Assembly (NCBI GenBank): GCA_950295325.1
Contig: OX485804.1
Coordinates: 11,718,001-11,782,000 of the forward strand
Direction of reading: 5' to 3'
Length of the DNA: 64,000 nt
Source: Polytrichum commune
Taxonomy: Eukaryota; Streptophyta; Polytrichopsida; Polytrichales; Polytrichaceae
How positions within the stretch are numbered: the first letter of the stretch is position 1; every line of letters starts with the position of its first letter. Of the stretch, positions 54,480 to 64,000 are shown piece by piece. The translations under genes were made by a program, and so were the position numbers. The notes under the pieces are model-generated. The model saw only the letters and a list, made by a program, of their open reading frames with translations, searched no databases and was not told the origin of the DNA.

Positions 54480-55915
54480 GGTGAGCTTCGCAAGAGCAAG
54501 GTGCTCAAAGAGGCTAAGTTGGTGGACGGATTGTTCAAGTGTAAACAAAGTCGGGTGTATGTGCCTCAAGGCAAGTTGAGGCTATCGGTTTTGAAGGAAA
54601 AATGTGATAGTCCTATTGCCGGCCATAGAGGAGAAAGAAAAAACCGCCATAGAATGGTGTCATGGAGGTACCATTGGCGGTGCATAAAGGAGGATATAAC
54701 CCACTTTGTGAAGGCGTGAATAAAGTGCCAAGAGAACCGAGCCTCTTACCAAAAGCAAGGCGGTTTCTTGCAACCGTTGCCTATCCCGTCGGCGCCATGG
54801 CATAGTATGTGCATGGACTTGATCACAAGTTTGCCGGAGTCACATGGGTATGATGCCATCTTGTTGATGGTAGAGCGGTTTGCCAAGTTGGCACACATGG
54901 TGCCGATTGTGGGAACCGCCACCGCGTTGGAGACCGCATAGCCTTTTCTCAAAGGATGGTTGAGGCACCACGGGTTGCCAAGAGTGATTGTGTGGGATCA
55001 AGATCCAAAGTTCACAAGTGCATTTTCAATGCATTTCTCTAAGGAGGTTGTATTGAAACTAAGGTTTAGCACGGCCGTGTATTCCCAAATGGATGGGAAA
55101 ACAAAGCGTGTGAATGGAGACTTGAAGCAATACTTGAGGAACTTGGTGGGGGCGGACCAAGGAGATTGGGCGGACTATGTGGGTCGAGCGGAGTGTAATT
55201 GCAATGTAGCCACGCACTTGGCTACCAAGGGGTGGTCTTTGGTGGTGGCTTATGGAGTGGATGCGCTCCAACCTATTAACCTAGCTCTCGAGGGGGCACA
55301 TTCAACACTAGAGGTTAACCAAGATGGTGAGGACTTGGCCAAGGATGGTAAACAAGTCTTGGAGATGACCAAGTTGTTGGTGGAGAAAGCCCGAAGGTGC
55401 TACGGAGTGCTAGTAAATGCCGGAAGACGCGAAGTGGAGAATGAGGTGGGCCATAAGGTGTTGTTGAATGTGAACAACTTCACTTAGCCGGAAGGCCTCG
55501 CTCCAAAAGTTCATGTCCAAAATTGGAGCTTCATTTTCCATTGTGGAACAAGTGTTCAAGGACATGTATAAGTTGGAATTACCGCCGGATATCAAAGTGC
55601 ATCCGACATTTCATGTCTCATTACGAAAGTCATTTTAGCACGACACCTTGTGGCCCGATCACAAGCAAGTGATTAGGCCACGTCCCGACCTTGTGGAGGT
55701 CATTTGGAACATGAGGTAAGAGGGCATCCTCAAGTGTAGGAAGCCCAAGTGAAAATGAAAGAAAATGTACAAAGGACTACTTGGTGAAATGGTGAGGATA
55801 CCATGAGAAAGAAGCCGTTTGGGTCGCGGCAAGAGACATGATGAACGGCAAGGAATTGGTAAAGCACTTTGAAGAAACTAAGGCTAAGGATTCCAATAAA
55901 ATGAAGCGTAGGCAT
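54480..55915 (+). pseudogene. GY5 integrase and chromodomain remnant
   Basis: Zinc-binding region 54501-54719. Core with MDLITSLPESHGYDAILL, the TAG after ATALETA, then an open frame 54960-55487 (WDQDPKFTSAF, DGKTKRVNG, NEVGHKVLLNVNNFT) in which the triad Glu is Lys. C-terminus KLELPPDIKVHPTFHVSL and chromodomain with the shared TGA near 55788. Confidence 0.87.
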
Positions 55916-55924
55916 TGATGAGGA

Positions 55925-56732
55925 CATCAATCTCCTTTAGTGGGGGAGAGACGCTAGTAGCACACTTAGCTTCGAGGCTAATTGCTCCACAACATGAACT
56001 TGTTCTTTGGCTTGAGGGAATAAAGTCCAAACTTTAGTGGTGCAAAGAGAAAAGTATGAGATGAGGTCCTAGTCTTGTACTTGTGCTTGGTTAATGGAAG
56101 AGGGGGAATAGATATGCCAAACTAGGTTGGGTAAGCCGAGTAATTGGGGGCCATGGCTTGGAGGGGCCTTGGATAAAACCAAGAAACTTCTTAATTGTGG
56201 GCTTGTCCGGGCGGGGACAAGGTGATGGCGCGTGCTCATAAAAGTGCTACCCGCGAGCTAACGAGAGTTGGCGCATGGGAGTCATGAACCCATGTCTCGA
56301 AAGAGCAAAGTGGGAACCGAGTCGGGCGGGACTTGGCATCACCCCCGTGCGATCGAGGCGTGGCTTAACAATGGAAAGCCATCTCGGAGTTGCAACCGAG
56401 ACAACTTAGTGGAAGCGTTGAGGTCTCGCCTAGATGTGTCACGTTAGGCTAGTGGAGCCTAATGGGGGAGGCCCCAAAGGAGGGGCAACCCAAGTGAGTC
56501 CCAAAGTAGGTGGGTCTAGTGTAGGTTAGGTCCTTGGAGGAGAGATCCAAGGTCGCTAACGGACCACCTAGGAACGACACCTTTGGGACAATGCCAAATT
56601 TGAAGATGCATTGTGGGGGTCGCGCCCTAAGGTAAACACAATGCCGCACCATAGAGGATGGCAACTTGAGAATTGGTGTGCCGACTACGAGTATAGTCGA
56701 TGAGGGCATCGACTCCGTTTGGTGGGGGTGAG
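55925..56732 (+). other. GY5 3' UTR and polypurine tract
   Basis: Family-typical non-coding segment ending in GGTGGGGGTGAG (56721-56732). Confidence 0.85.
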
Positions 56733-57708
56733 TGTCGCGCACCTCTCCATGAGGAGTGCCCGAAACACCATGGGCACAAGGGGGACCCCGGAGTGACACC
56801 CGGGACTTGTGGCGCCGTTGGTGAGAGGGCCCAAGTGATCCTAGTGTGGGTGAGGGCCCCGGGCGTTGGGAACGCCTCCCCACCCACAAAGACTAGGAGG
56901 CATGAGGGTAAGGCCATGAGCTATGCGTAGCTCATGGCGTGGTGATTCTAGAATGCTCAAGATCACCTCAAGCGGAGGTGGGAGCTAGGAGTTATGGCCA
57001 TTTGAGTGGGGCGCTGTCCCGGGACAGCGCCCTGGTACAGCAGTGCCTGGGAGTGATTCCCGGGACTGCCAAGGTTCAAACAGGCATAACTTCCTCAAGA
57101 CTTGCCCGAATGGGGCAAGCGAGGAGTCCATCGGCATCTACGTGAAGCGTAGATGAGGATGGAGTGGTTGGTTGTTATGATCAGACATCATACAAGGAAG
57201 TTATGATGGTCTGAAGCTGCTGGGGGGGTTCTAGGCCCAGCAGCTAAGGGAAAATGTCCACTTGGCCCCAACTCTTGGTAGAGAGACAAGAGGTTGGTTG
57301 GCGGTGGGGTAGGGGCTCCGTGTAGAGTCCTAGAGGCTTATATGGGTGAGGGGGTGTGGCCTCACCCACCCGAGGCCGAACGGCAAGGCCTCCATGGGCA
57401 TTGGCCCATTGTGAGGCCATAGTTGCCTAGTATGGTTCGGGTTGTTGTAGTGTTGCTCCGGCAACGCGATGATCAACATAGGATTGGACTTCCATGGATG
57501 GAAGTCCACATTGGGGAAATGGGTTACCGATTAAGGGGTGAGTCCCGAAAGCAAAGTAGGAGGGTTGGTTCCCTCCTATGAACTATTGGTCCGGGGTTAA
57601 AGGAGCTAACCATTAGCATGGCGGTATGCGAAGGGTTAGGCACTCGTAACCTTTGCTAGAATTGAAAATTGGCAAGATGGTCAAGGGGGACTAGAAAGGG
57701 TTGCGACA
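56733..57708 (+). repeat. GY5 3' LTR (976 bp)
   Basis: It pairs with 50644-51619 and is followed by TCACA and the rest of the GY4 LTR. Confidence 0.97.
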
Positions 57709-57713
57709 TCACA

Positions 57714-57957
57714 CCTCCGATTGAGGTGTTCTTGAGCTTTCTAGAATCACCACGCCATGAGCTACGCATAGCTCATGGCCTTACCCTTGTGCCTCCTAGT
57801 CTTCGTGGGTGGGAGGCGTTCCCAACGCCCGGGGCCCTCACCCACACTAGGATCACTTGGGCCCTCTCACCAACGGCGCCACAAGTCCCGGGTGTCACTC
57901 CGGGGTCCCCCTTGTGCCCATGGTGTTTCGGCACTCCTCATGGAGAGGTGCGCGACA
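57714..57957 (-). repeat. GY4 5' LTR, second segment
   Basis: 244 bp completing the GY4 5' LTR; ends with GGTGCGCGACA followed by the TSD ATGTG. Confidence 0.97.
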
Positions 57958-57962
57958 ATGTG

Positions 57963-59242
57963 GGTGGGGTCGTCTTTTTTGTGTAATAAGATGGTCTTAC
58001 TATGTTTCCAATAGTGCGGGATCGTTCTTTGTTTGTAACAATGTTTGAAAAATAGGTATAGGAGGTCTTATCATTGTGTGGGTAGTGTTTTAATGATATC
58101 ATTTGGGATATTGTCTGGGCCCGGGGCTTTCCCTTTTGTTAGGCTTTTGACGCAACAATCGTACACTTCTCTAGTGAATTGGTTACTTATTTGTGTATTG
58201 GGGTTGCCTCGTTTTTCTAGAATGATTTTTTGATGTGAGTGCCACGGGTATTTTCTTACTGCGCATATGCACGTATTAGGGTGGTCCGTGGTGTCCTCAC
58301 ATAGGGGGGCTTGTCGTTGGAATGAGGTTTGTTGGGTATGGTATATCTCCCTAGCTATTTCGGCGGGTTTGGTGAGAATTTGACCTTGGGGGTTTTGTAT
58401 ACAATCGAGTCTGTTGGTGGTTGTTGGGTGAAATTTTTTTTGTGGATGATTTTGGGTTTAGTATTTAGTAGGATTCTATATTTGTTAATGGCGGCTTTGC
58501 AATTAAGTGAGGTTTGCTTGGTTATGATTTTGTGGGCTTCTGTCTTCGCGTTTTTCCCTATAGTGGCTAGCTGAGTAATCCATGTGTGTATTTCTGTGGG
58601 ATGTGGGGGTAGTGGTGGAATATTAGGGTTTCTTAGTAATTGAAGATTCTTTATATCTGAGTGGTTATGTAGTTGTGTGTGCGGGTAGTGACATGCGGCT
58701 CTTATGGCTTTCCGGGTGTTATGGTATATTTTCAATTGATGTTTCCATTTATTCTGTTGGATCCTGGGGAGAAATCCTCCTTGAGGTTTTACCCTATTTG
58801 GTAGTGGTGGGGTGGGGTGGGTCATGCATGTTTGTTCTATGCATTGACTGACAGAGTTGGTAATTTCTTGGAGTTTGAATTGTGTGTCTTCCCATTGTGT
58901 TGGGGTAAGATATTTTTGGTGGAGTATTTGTATAAGGTTCTCTATTGCTATATTTTGTTTTCCTATAAAGGTTGTTTGTAAGTTTTGGAGGTTGTTAGGG
59001 GGTATGGGGTATGTGATTCGTGGGGTGTTTATGGGGGTGGTGGATTCTTTGATGACTATAGTATTGGGGGCTAATTGTAGTTGGACTGGGTAGTGATCCG
59101 AGTTTTGGTTTAGGTTGGTTAGCGTGTGGCTATGAAGATTGGTGATATTGGGGTCGTTGGTGTAGAAGCCATCTATATGGCTAGTTGATGTGTAGTTGTG
59201 GCCTCCTTGCCTTGTGAATTTTACTGGGTTATGGACCACTTT
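57963..59242 (-). pseudogene. LINE ORF2, 5'-truncated endonuclease and RT start
   Basis: From 59242 downwards: VVHNPVKFTRQGGHNYTSTS, HIDGFYTNDP and SDHYPVQLQLAPN, the C-terminal half of an apurinic-type (EEP) endonuclease. A linker follows, then EIAREIYHTQQTSFQRQAPL and KGKAPGPDNIPNDIIKTL at the RT start, and DDPTH joining SNYRPIS at 43840. The N-terminal half of the endonuclease is absent, so the copy was truncated at insertion, which is usual for LINEs. Lesions: a 1-base frameshift near 58360-58375 and adjacent TAA and TGA codons at 58068-58073. Confidence 0.9.
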
Positions 59243-60381
59243 GTGCATCCGACATTTCATGTCTCATTACGAAAGTCATTTTAGGACAACACCTTGTGGC
59301 CCGATCACAAGCAAGTGATTAGGCCACCTCCCAACCTTGTGGACGTCATTTGGACATGAGGTAGGAGGGCATCCTCAAGTGTAGGAAGCCCAAGTGAAAA
59401 TGAAAGAAAATGTACAAAGGAGTACTTGGTGAAATGGTGAGGATACCATGAGAAACAAACCGCTTGGGTGGCGGCAAGAGACATGGTGAACACCAATGAA
59501 TTGGTGAAGCACTTTGAAGAAACTAAGGCTAGACATTCCAATAAAAAGAAGCGTAGGCATTGATGAGGATATCAATCTCCTTTAGTGGGGGAGAGACGCT
59601 AGTAGCATACTTAGCTTCGAGGTTAATTACTCCACAACATGAACTTGTTCTTTGGCTTGAGGGAATAAAGTCCAAACTTTAGTGGTGCAAAGAGAAAAAT
59701 ATGAGATGAGGTCCTAGTCTTGTACTTGTGCTTGGTTAATGGAAAAGGGGGAATAGATATGCCAAACTAGGTTGGGTAAGCCGAGTAATTGGGGGCCATG
59801 GCTTGGAGGGGCCTTGGATAAAACCAAGAAACTTCTTAGTTGTGGGTTTCTCCAGGCGGGGACAAGGTGATGGCGCGTGCTCATAAAAGTGCTACCCGTG
59901 AGCTAACGAGAGTTGGCGCATGGGAGTCATGAACCCATGTCTCGAAAGAGCAAAGTGGGAACCGAGTCGGGCGGGACTTGGCATCACCCCCGTGCGATCG
60001 AGGCGTGGCTTAACAATGGAAAGCCATCTCGGAGTTGCAACCGAGCCAACTTAGTGGAAGTGTTGAGGTCTCGCTTAGATGTGTCATGTTAGGCTAGTGG
60101 AGCCTAACGGGGGAGGCCCCAAAGGAAGGGCAACCCAAGTGAGTCCCAAAGTAGGTGGGTCTAGTGTAGGTTAGGTCCTTGGAGGAGAGATCCAAGGTCG
60201 CTAACGGACCACCTAGGAACGACACCTTTGGGACTATGCCAAATTTGAAGATGCATTGTGGGGGTCGCGCCCTAAGGTAATTAAACACAATGCCGCACCA
60301 TAGAGGATGGCAACTTGAGAATTGGTGTGCCGACTACGAGTATAGTCGATGAGGGCATCGACTCCGTTTGGTGGGGGTGAG
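59243..60381 (+). mobile_element. GY6 right internal portion (integrase end, chromodomain, 3' UTR)
   Basis: It resumes GY6 after the LINE with GTGCATCCGACATTTCATG. The integrase tail (CATPTFHVSL-like, DTLWPDHKQVIRPPPNLV) is followed by the chromodomain with YLVKW-stop-GYHEKQTAWVAARD (near 59425-59485), and then the 3' UTR from about 59580, ending in GGTGGGGGTGAG (60370-60381). Confidence 0.88.
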
Positions 60382-61357
60382 TGTCGCGCACCTCTCCATG
60401 AGGAGTGCCCGAAACACCATGGGCACAAGGGGGACCCCGGAGTGACACCCGGGACTTGTGGCGCCGTTGGTGAGAGGGCCCAAGTGATCCTAGTGTGGGT
60501 GAGGGCCCCGGGCGTTGGGAACGCCTCCCACCCACGAAGACTAGGAGGTACAAGGGTAAGGCCATGAGTTATGCGTAGCTCATGGCGTGGTGATTCTAGA
60601 AAGCTCAAGAATACCTCAATCGGAGGTGTGAGCTAGGAGTTATGGCCATTTGAGTGGGGCGTTGTCCCGGGACAGCGCCCTGGTACAGCAGTGCCTGGGA
60701 GTGATTCCCGGGACTGCCAAGGTTCAAACAGGCATAACTTCCTCAGTACTTGCGCGAATGGGGCAAGTGAGGAGTCCATCGGCATCTACGTGAAGCGTAG
60801 ATGAAGATGGAGTGGTTGTTTGTTATGATCAGACATCGTACAAGGAAGTTATGATGGTCTGAAGCTGCTGGGGGGTTCTAGGCCCAGCAGCTAAAGGAAA
60901 ATGTCCACTTGGCCCCAACTCTTGGTAGAGAGACAAGAGGTTGGTTGACGGTGGGGTAGGGGCCCCGCGTGAAGTCCTAGAGGCTTATATGGGTGAGGTG
61001 GTGTGGCCTCACCCACCCGAGGCCAAACGGCACGGCCTCCATGGGCTTTGGCCCATTGTGAGGCCATAGTTGCCTAGTATGGTTCGGGTTGTTGTAGTGT
61101 TGCTCCGGCAACGCGATGATCAACATGGGATTGGACTTCCATGGATGGAAGTCCACATCCAAGAAATGGGTTACCGATTAAGGGGTGAGTCCCGAAAGTA
61201 AAGTAGGAGGGTTGGTTCCCTCCTATGAACTATTTGGTCCGGGGTAAGAGGAGCTAACCATTAGCGCGGCGGAATGCGAAGGGTTAGCGACTCGTAACCT
61301 TTGCTAGAATTGAAAATTGGCAAGATGGTCAAGGGGGGGCTAGCAAGGGTTGCGACA
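60382..61357 (+). repeat. GY6 3' LTR (976 bp)
   Basis: It runs TGTCGCGCACC...GGTTGCGACA. It carries GGCCAAACGG and GGGCTTTGGCCCATTG, shared with the fragment at 8301-8512. Its central palindrome has one mutated base (GTTGTCCC at 60660). It is followed directly by transposase coding sequence, so GY6 inserted into that gene; the left target copy is not visible. Confidence 0.95.
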
Positions 61358-64000
61358 TTCGTCCTCATATTGAATGACATGCTCACTGTGGATATAACAG
61401 AATCTATATCTATCCATTGGGTGTCTGAACCTTCATACTTGTATTTCAAATGACCGGGAGATTTTGTAAACCAATTTAACAGAACCATAATTGAGGGGGT
61501 AGAACTTACCTTCTTACCTTTGACGCACGTCCTGTTCATCATGTCGATGGGATTTCGGCAATTCCCCCATTGTTTTCCACATTGTCTCTTGATTTTCTGA
61601 ACACGGCCCAACCACCATGTTCCAACATCGACCCCCAAAGAAACTGGGGTGGGTCTCCCTCTCCTACCACTCGAACGGACCCCCCTCCTTTGGGCAGCTT
61701 TCACTGCAGAAGATGTGGTTGTTGTGTTCCTTTGAACAAAGAACACACCACAATCGCTACCGATCCCCAACAACATGGTGGATTCGCACGATGCAGCTGA
61801 TAAATTATCCTCGGAATTATTGAAGTACACCGAGTTCCTAACACGGGTCAAGCGATCTTTGGACAGGTAAGGATTCCCGTTGAGTTCAGATACAAGTGTT
61901 GACTTGTATATGGTTTTTCCCCCATACTCAACTGTTGGGACAATAGTTTGAGCATGTGTTGCACCGGAATCCAGGAGGGCGCAGGAGGCTCCACGGCATC
62001 CATAAGCTCAGAGAGTGCATCCATGCACTCACCCTCTGCGATTCCAAGCGGTTCGGGGTCATCCTCAAGCTCATCCTCCAGGTGGACGACATTGTCGTTG
62101 GCATCCGTGTCAACCATAGCGTCCCTGAGAGCTTCACCATCTCCATCATCACCTGTAGTTGCCTTCTTTGGAGGGACATATGCCCAATATTTGGGGTCAT
62201 TGGATTCTACAAGCCACGGTTGCATAAACCATTTCTTCTCTCGCGCCACACTTGAAGGGCCCATGTTAAGAATCTTGATCATGGATTGGGCTTCCCGCAG
62301 TCCCTCTTTCAATGCATCAATCAACTTAGAGTCATCGTTGATCAAAGAATAGTCACCCAAATCAGGACCTGACATTCCTTCCTCCAATGGGTGCAACTCT
62401 GCCCATATGTTTCTCTGTTTGTTATGCACTCTATCAAATTTCAGTCCATTGTCGCCATATTCGATGGCTGATAATTGATTTAGAGTGTTAGCACAGTTTA
62501 CTAGTTCATGAAAATCGTACGCTCTTTCCATTCCTTGCATTCCTCCCACTTTACTAAAGAAGATCTCACATGCATCGCTACCGGTCAGGTGAAGTGGAAC
62601 AGGTAGATTATCATGGTGCTCCCTAAAATATTTAATAAGAAAAACCACAAAATGACACGAAATTTGCACATCTAAAAAACATTGATTGCTAACAAAACAC
62701 TCTTGAGGTGTCAGACTTTTTGTGTTTCCCCCAACAGCATGGTCTCCGTGCTGAAACCACAATCTCCAAATGCGGAAAAAGAAGCTTACCTTAGACGCAA
62801 GGACGATCCGTTGTCGAAGGTCCAGCGACACCGATAAAAATATGTCAACGTAGTCAGCACAAATCTGCAAGTACATCTCAGTACCAAGTGTCCTCTCCTG
62901 ATGGGTATCGCGTCCAACTCTAATGTCCTTTAGACATGTCCTTACCTTCAATGCACAAAGACGTTGTGCACTCGCCCAATTCTGCCGGTCACTCCTGTTG
63001 ACATCCTCTTGGCGCAGACCGTGCTGATCAAATGTATATTTGTTGTAAACCTGTCCAACATGGCCCAAACAACAAATATCCAATCCTAATTGCAAAGTCT
63101 TGACTACACTATCTAAGGGATTAATCAACTTCTTCCCGTTATGTATGAAATCTTGATCATGTAAACCTTGGACTCTATTTCCTACTCCTAACACAGCGGA
63201 CAAGACAAAACCCTCCCAAGGGACCTCAAATCTGTGTCCAGACTTACCAGTGTAATCTTCTAGCATTAGTTGTCGTCTGCATGAGTCGCCATCAGAAGCA
63301 TGGCCAACAACCGGGCCGACAGATTCCTCACAATGCAACTTCCACAAGCTGTCGATTCGTCCCCAATGACTGCGGACCCAACAACTATCGAAACAATTGC
63401 AAGTGCAAGACACAGCTAGGACCAACCGCGGCAATTTTGCATGCAAAGGGTTCACCATTATTACCCTTGCAAAGCTGCCAATCTTATCGCCACGGAAAGC
63501 ATCAAGGATGTTCTCATAACCTGTATTACCCTCACCTACATAGGGTTTGAAGTCTACAACACATTTGTGGTTGATTTTTGACCCACAAAAACCTGCCAAC
63601 ACGTCAAATTGGGGTTCCCATGTTATCCTGGCCTTGACTTTTGTCTTGTCTTCGGCAAGGATAACAAGCACTGGACCTGTCACCCCGTGTGCATTCTTGG
63701 CCTCACGGTAGATTCTTGCTACAGACTGGAAAATCAACGGGTGTTCTCCTGCTACAAAGCGAACACCCTTGATGTTCTCACGTTTCACTGTACTGTAAGA
63801 AGGAGCTGCGAAATTCAAAGAAAACAAGTCACACATTCGTCGTCCCCCATAAACCTTCATTGCCTGGCAAAATGATTTCGAATTATTGGAAAACCGGTGG
63901 CCCTGTTTTTGGCGGTTTAGATTGTTGGCGACATCGCGGAGGAAGTCCCACAGGGCTGGTTTCCCTCCGAAGGCGTTTGTTCTGTGAGCAGCCAAGATAT
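61358..64000 (-). pseudogene. Transposase-like gene, unfamiliar family, cut at both ends
   Basis: The minus-strand frame is open from the window edge to about 62000 (about 660 residues), then continues in another frame to 61358 after a 1-base shift near 61975-62010. Motifs in order: VILAEDKTKVKARITWEP (acidic residue codon 63648-63650), FARVIMVNPLHAKLPRLVL, GHASDGDSCRRQLM (63285-63296), HLTGSDACEIFFSKVGGM (62555-62585), an acidic stretch, DSGATHAQTIVPTVEYGGK, NGNPYLSKDRLTRVRNS, GRVQKIKRQCGKQWGNC. The spread of AEDKTK, SDGD and GSD..E suggests an RNase H-fold DDE transposase, but I cannot name the superfamily. The C-terminus is removed by GY6. The N-terminus is outside the window. Confidence 0.72.

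Larger units (their letters stand above)
50644..57708 (+). mobile_element. Chromovirus copy GY5, full-length, inside the GY4 LTR
   Basis: A 7,065-bp element with TSD TCACA (50639-50643 and 57709-57713) and two 976-bp LTRs. I saw three differences between its LTRs (TTGACGG/TTGGCGG, GAGGTGG/GAGGGGG, CTAGCAA/CTAGAAA). It must be younger than GY4, which it interrupts. Confidence 0.97.
43841..57957 (-). mobile_element. Chromovirus copy GY4, full-length, in LINE, hosting GY5
   Basis: A minus-strand element with TSD ATGTG (43836-43840 and 57958-57962). The 3' LTR is 43841-44812. The 5' LTR is split by GY5 into 49916-50643 and 57714-57957, which total 972 bp, the same as the 3' LTR. I saw one difference between the two LTRs (GAGCATTCT versus GAGCTTTCT). 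Removing it rejoins the LINE frame. Confidence 0.97.

Noticed and set aside
32421..59242. Three separate LINE insertions
   Set aside because: The three pieces are non-overlapping, in the same orientation and order, and join in frame after removing GY3 and GY4 with one copy of each TSD.
1..64000. tRNA, rRNA or host protein genes
   Set aside because: I saw no cloverleaf, rRNA-like block or conserved host domain. Everything of size is explained by mobile elements.

Overview
The window holds no recognisable host gene. It is a heap of transposable elements, almost all explained by six copies of one Ty3/gypsy chromovirus family (called GY1 to GY6 here), two copies of one Ty1/copia element (COP-A, COP-B), one RNase H-bearing LINE, one terminal-inverted-repeat DNA transposon, a related transposase gene at the right edge, and several solo LTRs. 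Plant-type features (chromodomain gypsy with an initiator tRNA-Met primer site, copia Gag-PR-IN-RT-RH in a single ORF, copia PBS matching the anticodon arm of plant initiator tRNA-Met) suggest a large, repeat-rich streptophyte genome, probably a land plant. I cannot name the species.

Layout. 1-4706: left part of GY1 (+), containing an unrelated solo LTR (1271-3044). 4707-8300: COP-A (-), the 3' half of a copia element with a solo gypsy LTR inside it. 8301-8512: a displaced piece of gypsy LTR. 8513-15021: the right part of GY1, inverted (-), carrying a DNA transposon (8701-12299, itself containing a 2.3 kb insertion) and a solo gypsy LTR (12783-13751). 15022-27680: COP-B (+), a full copia element with the complete gypsy GY2 (18524-25573) inside its pol gene. 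27681-61357: GY6 (+), split by a 5'-truncated LINE with a 12-bp target duplication. The LINE is split by GY3 (35361-42397) and GY4 (43841-57957), and GY4 is split by GY5 (50644-57708). 61358-64000: part of an unfamiliar transposase gene (-), cut by GY6.

The insertions can be ordered because target-site duplications (TSDs) are intact: GY3 GGTAA, GY4 ATGTG, GY5 TCACA, LINE GTGCATCCGACA, solo LTR TTCTT, solo LTR CAAGT, DNA transposon GTCGCTAC. Removing each insertion restores the reading frame or sequence of the element beneath. The two halves of the copia TSD CATTA now lie 10 kb apart in opposite orientations, which shows an inversion by recombination between two inverted copia copies.

How the parts work together: every chromovirus copy shares the same lesions (no RT catalytic core, a stop in the integrase core, a stop in the chromodomain, and three to four tandem copies of the RNase H start). 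GY3, GY4 and GY5 nevertheless have nearly identical LTR pairs and clean TSDs. This is a coding-dead family that has moved recently, so an autonomous relative outside the window probably supplies its proteins. The copia ORF is open apart from GY2. The DNA transposon fragment at 8701-12299 and the transposase at 61358-64000 encode related C-terminal protein segments, so the first supplies likely termini and target-site size for the second. All comparisons were made by eye.
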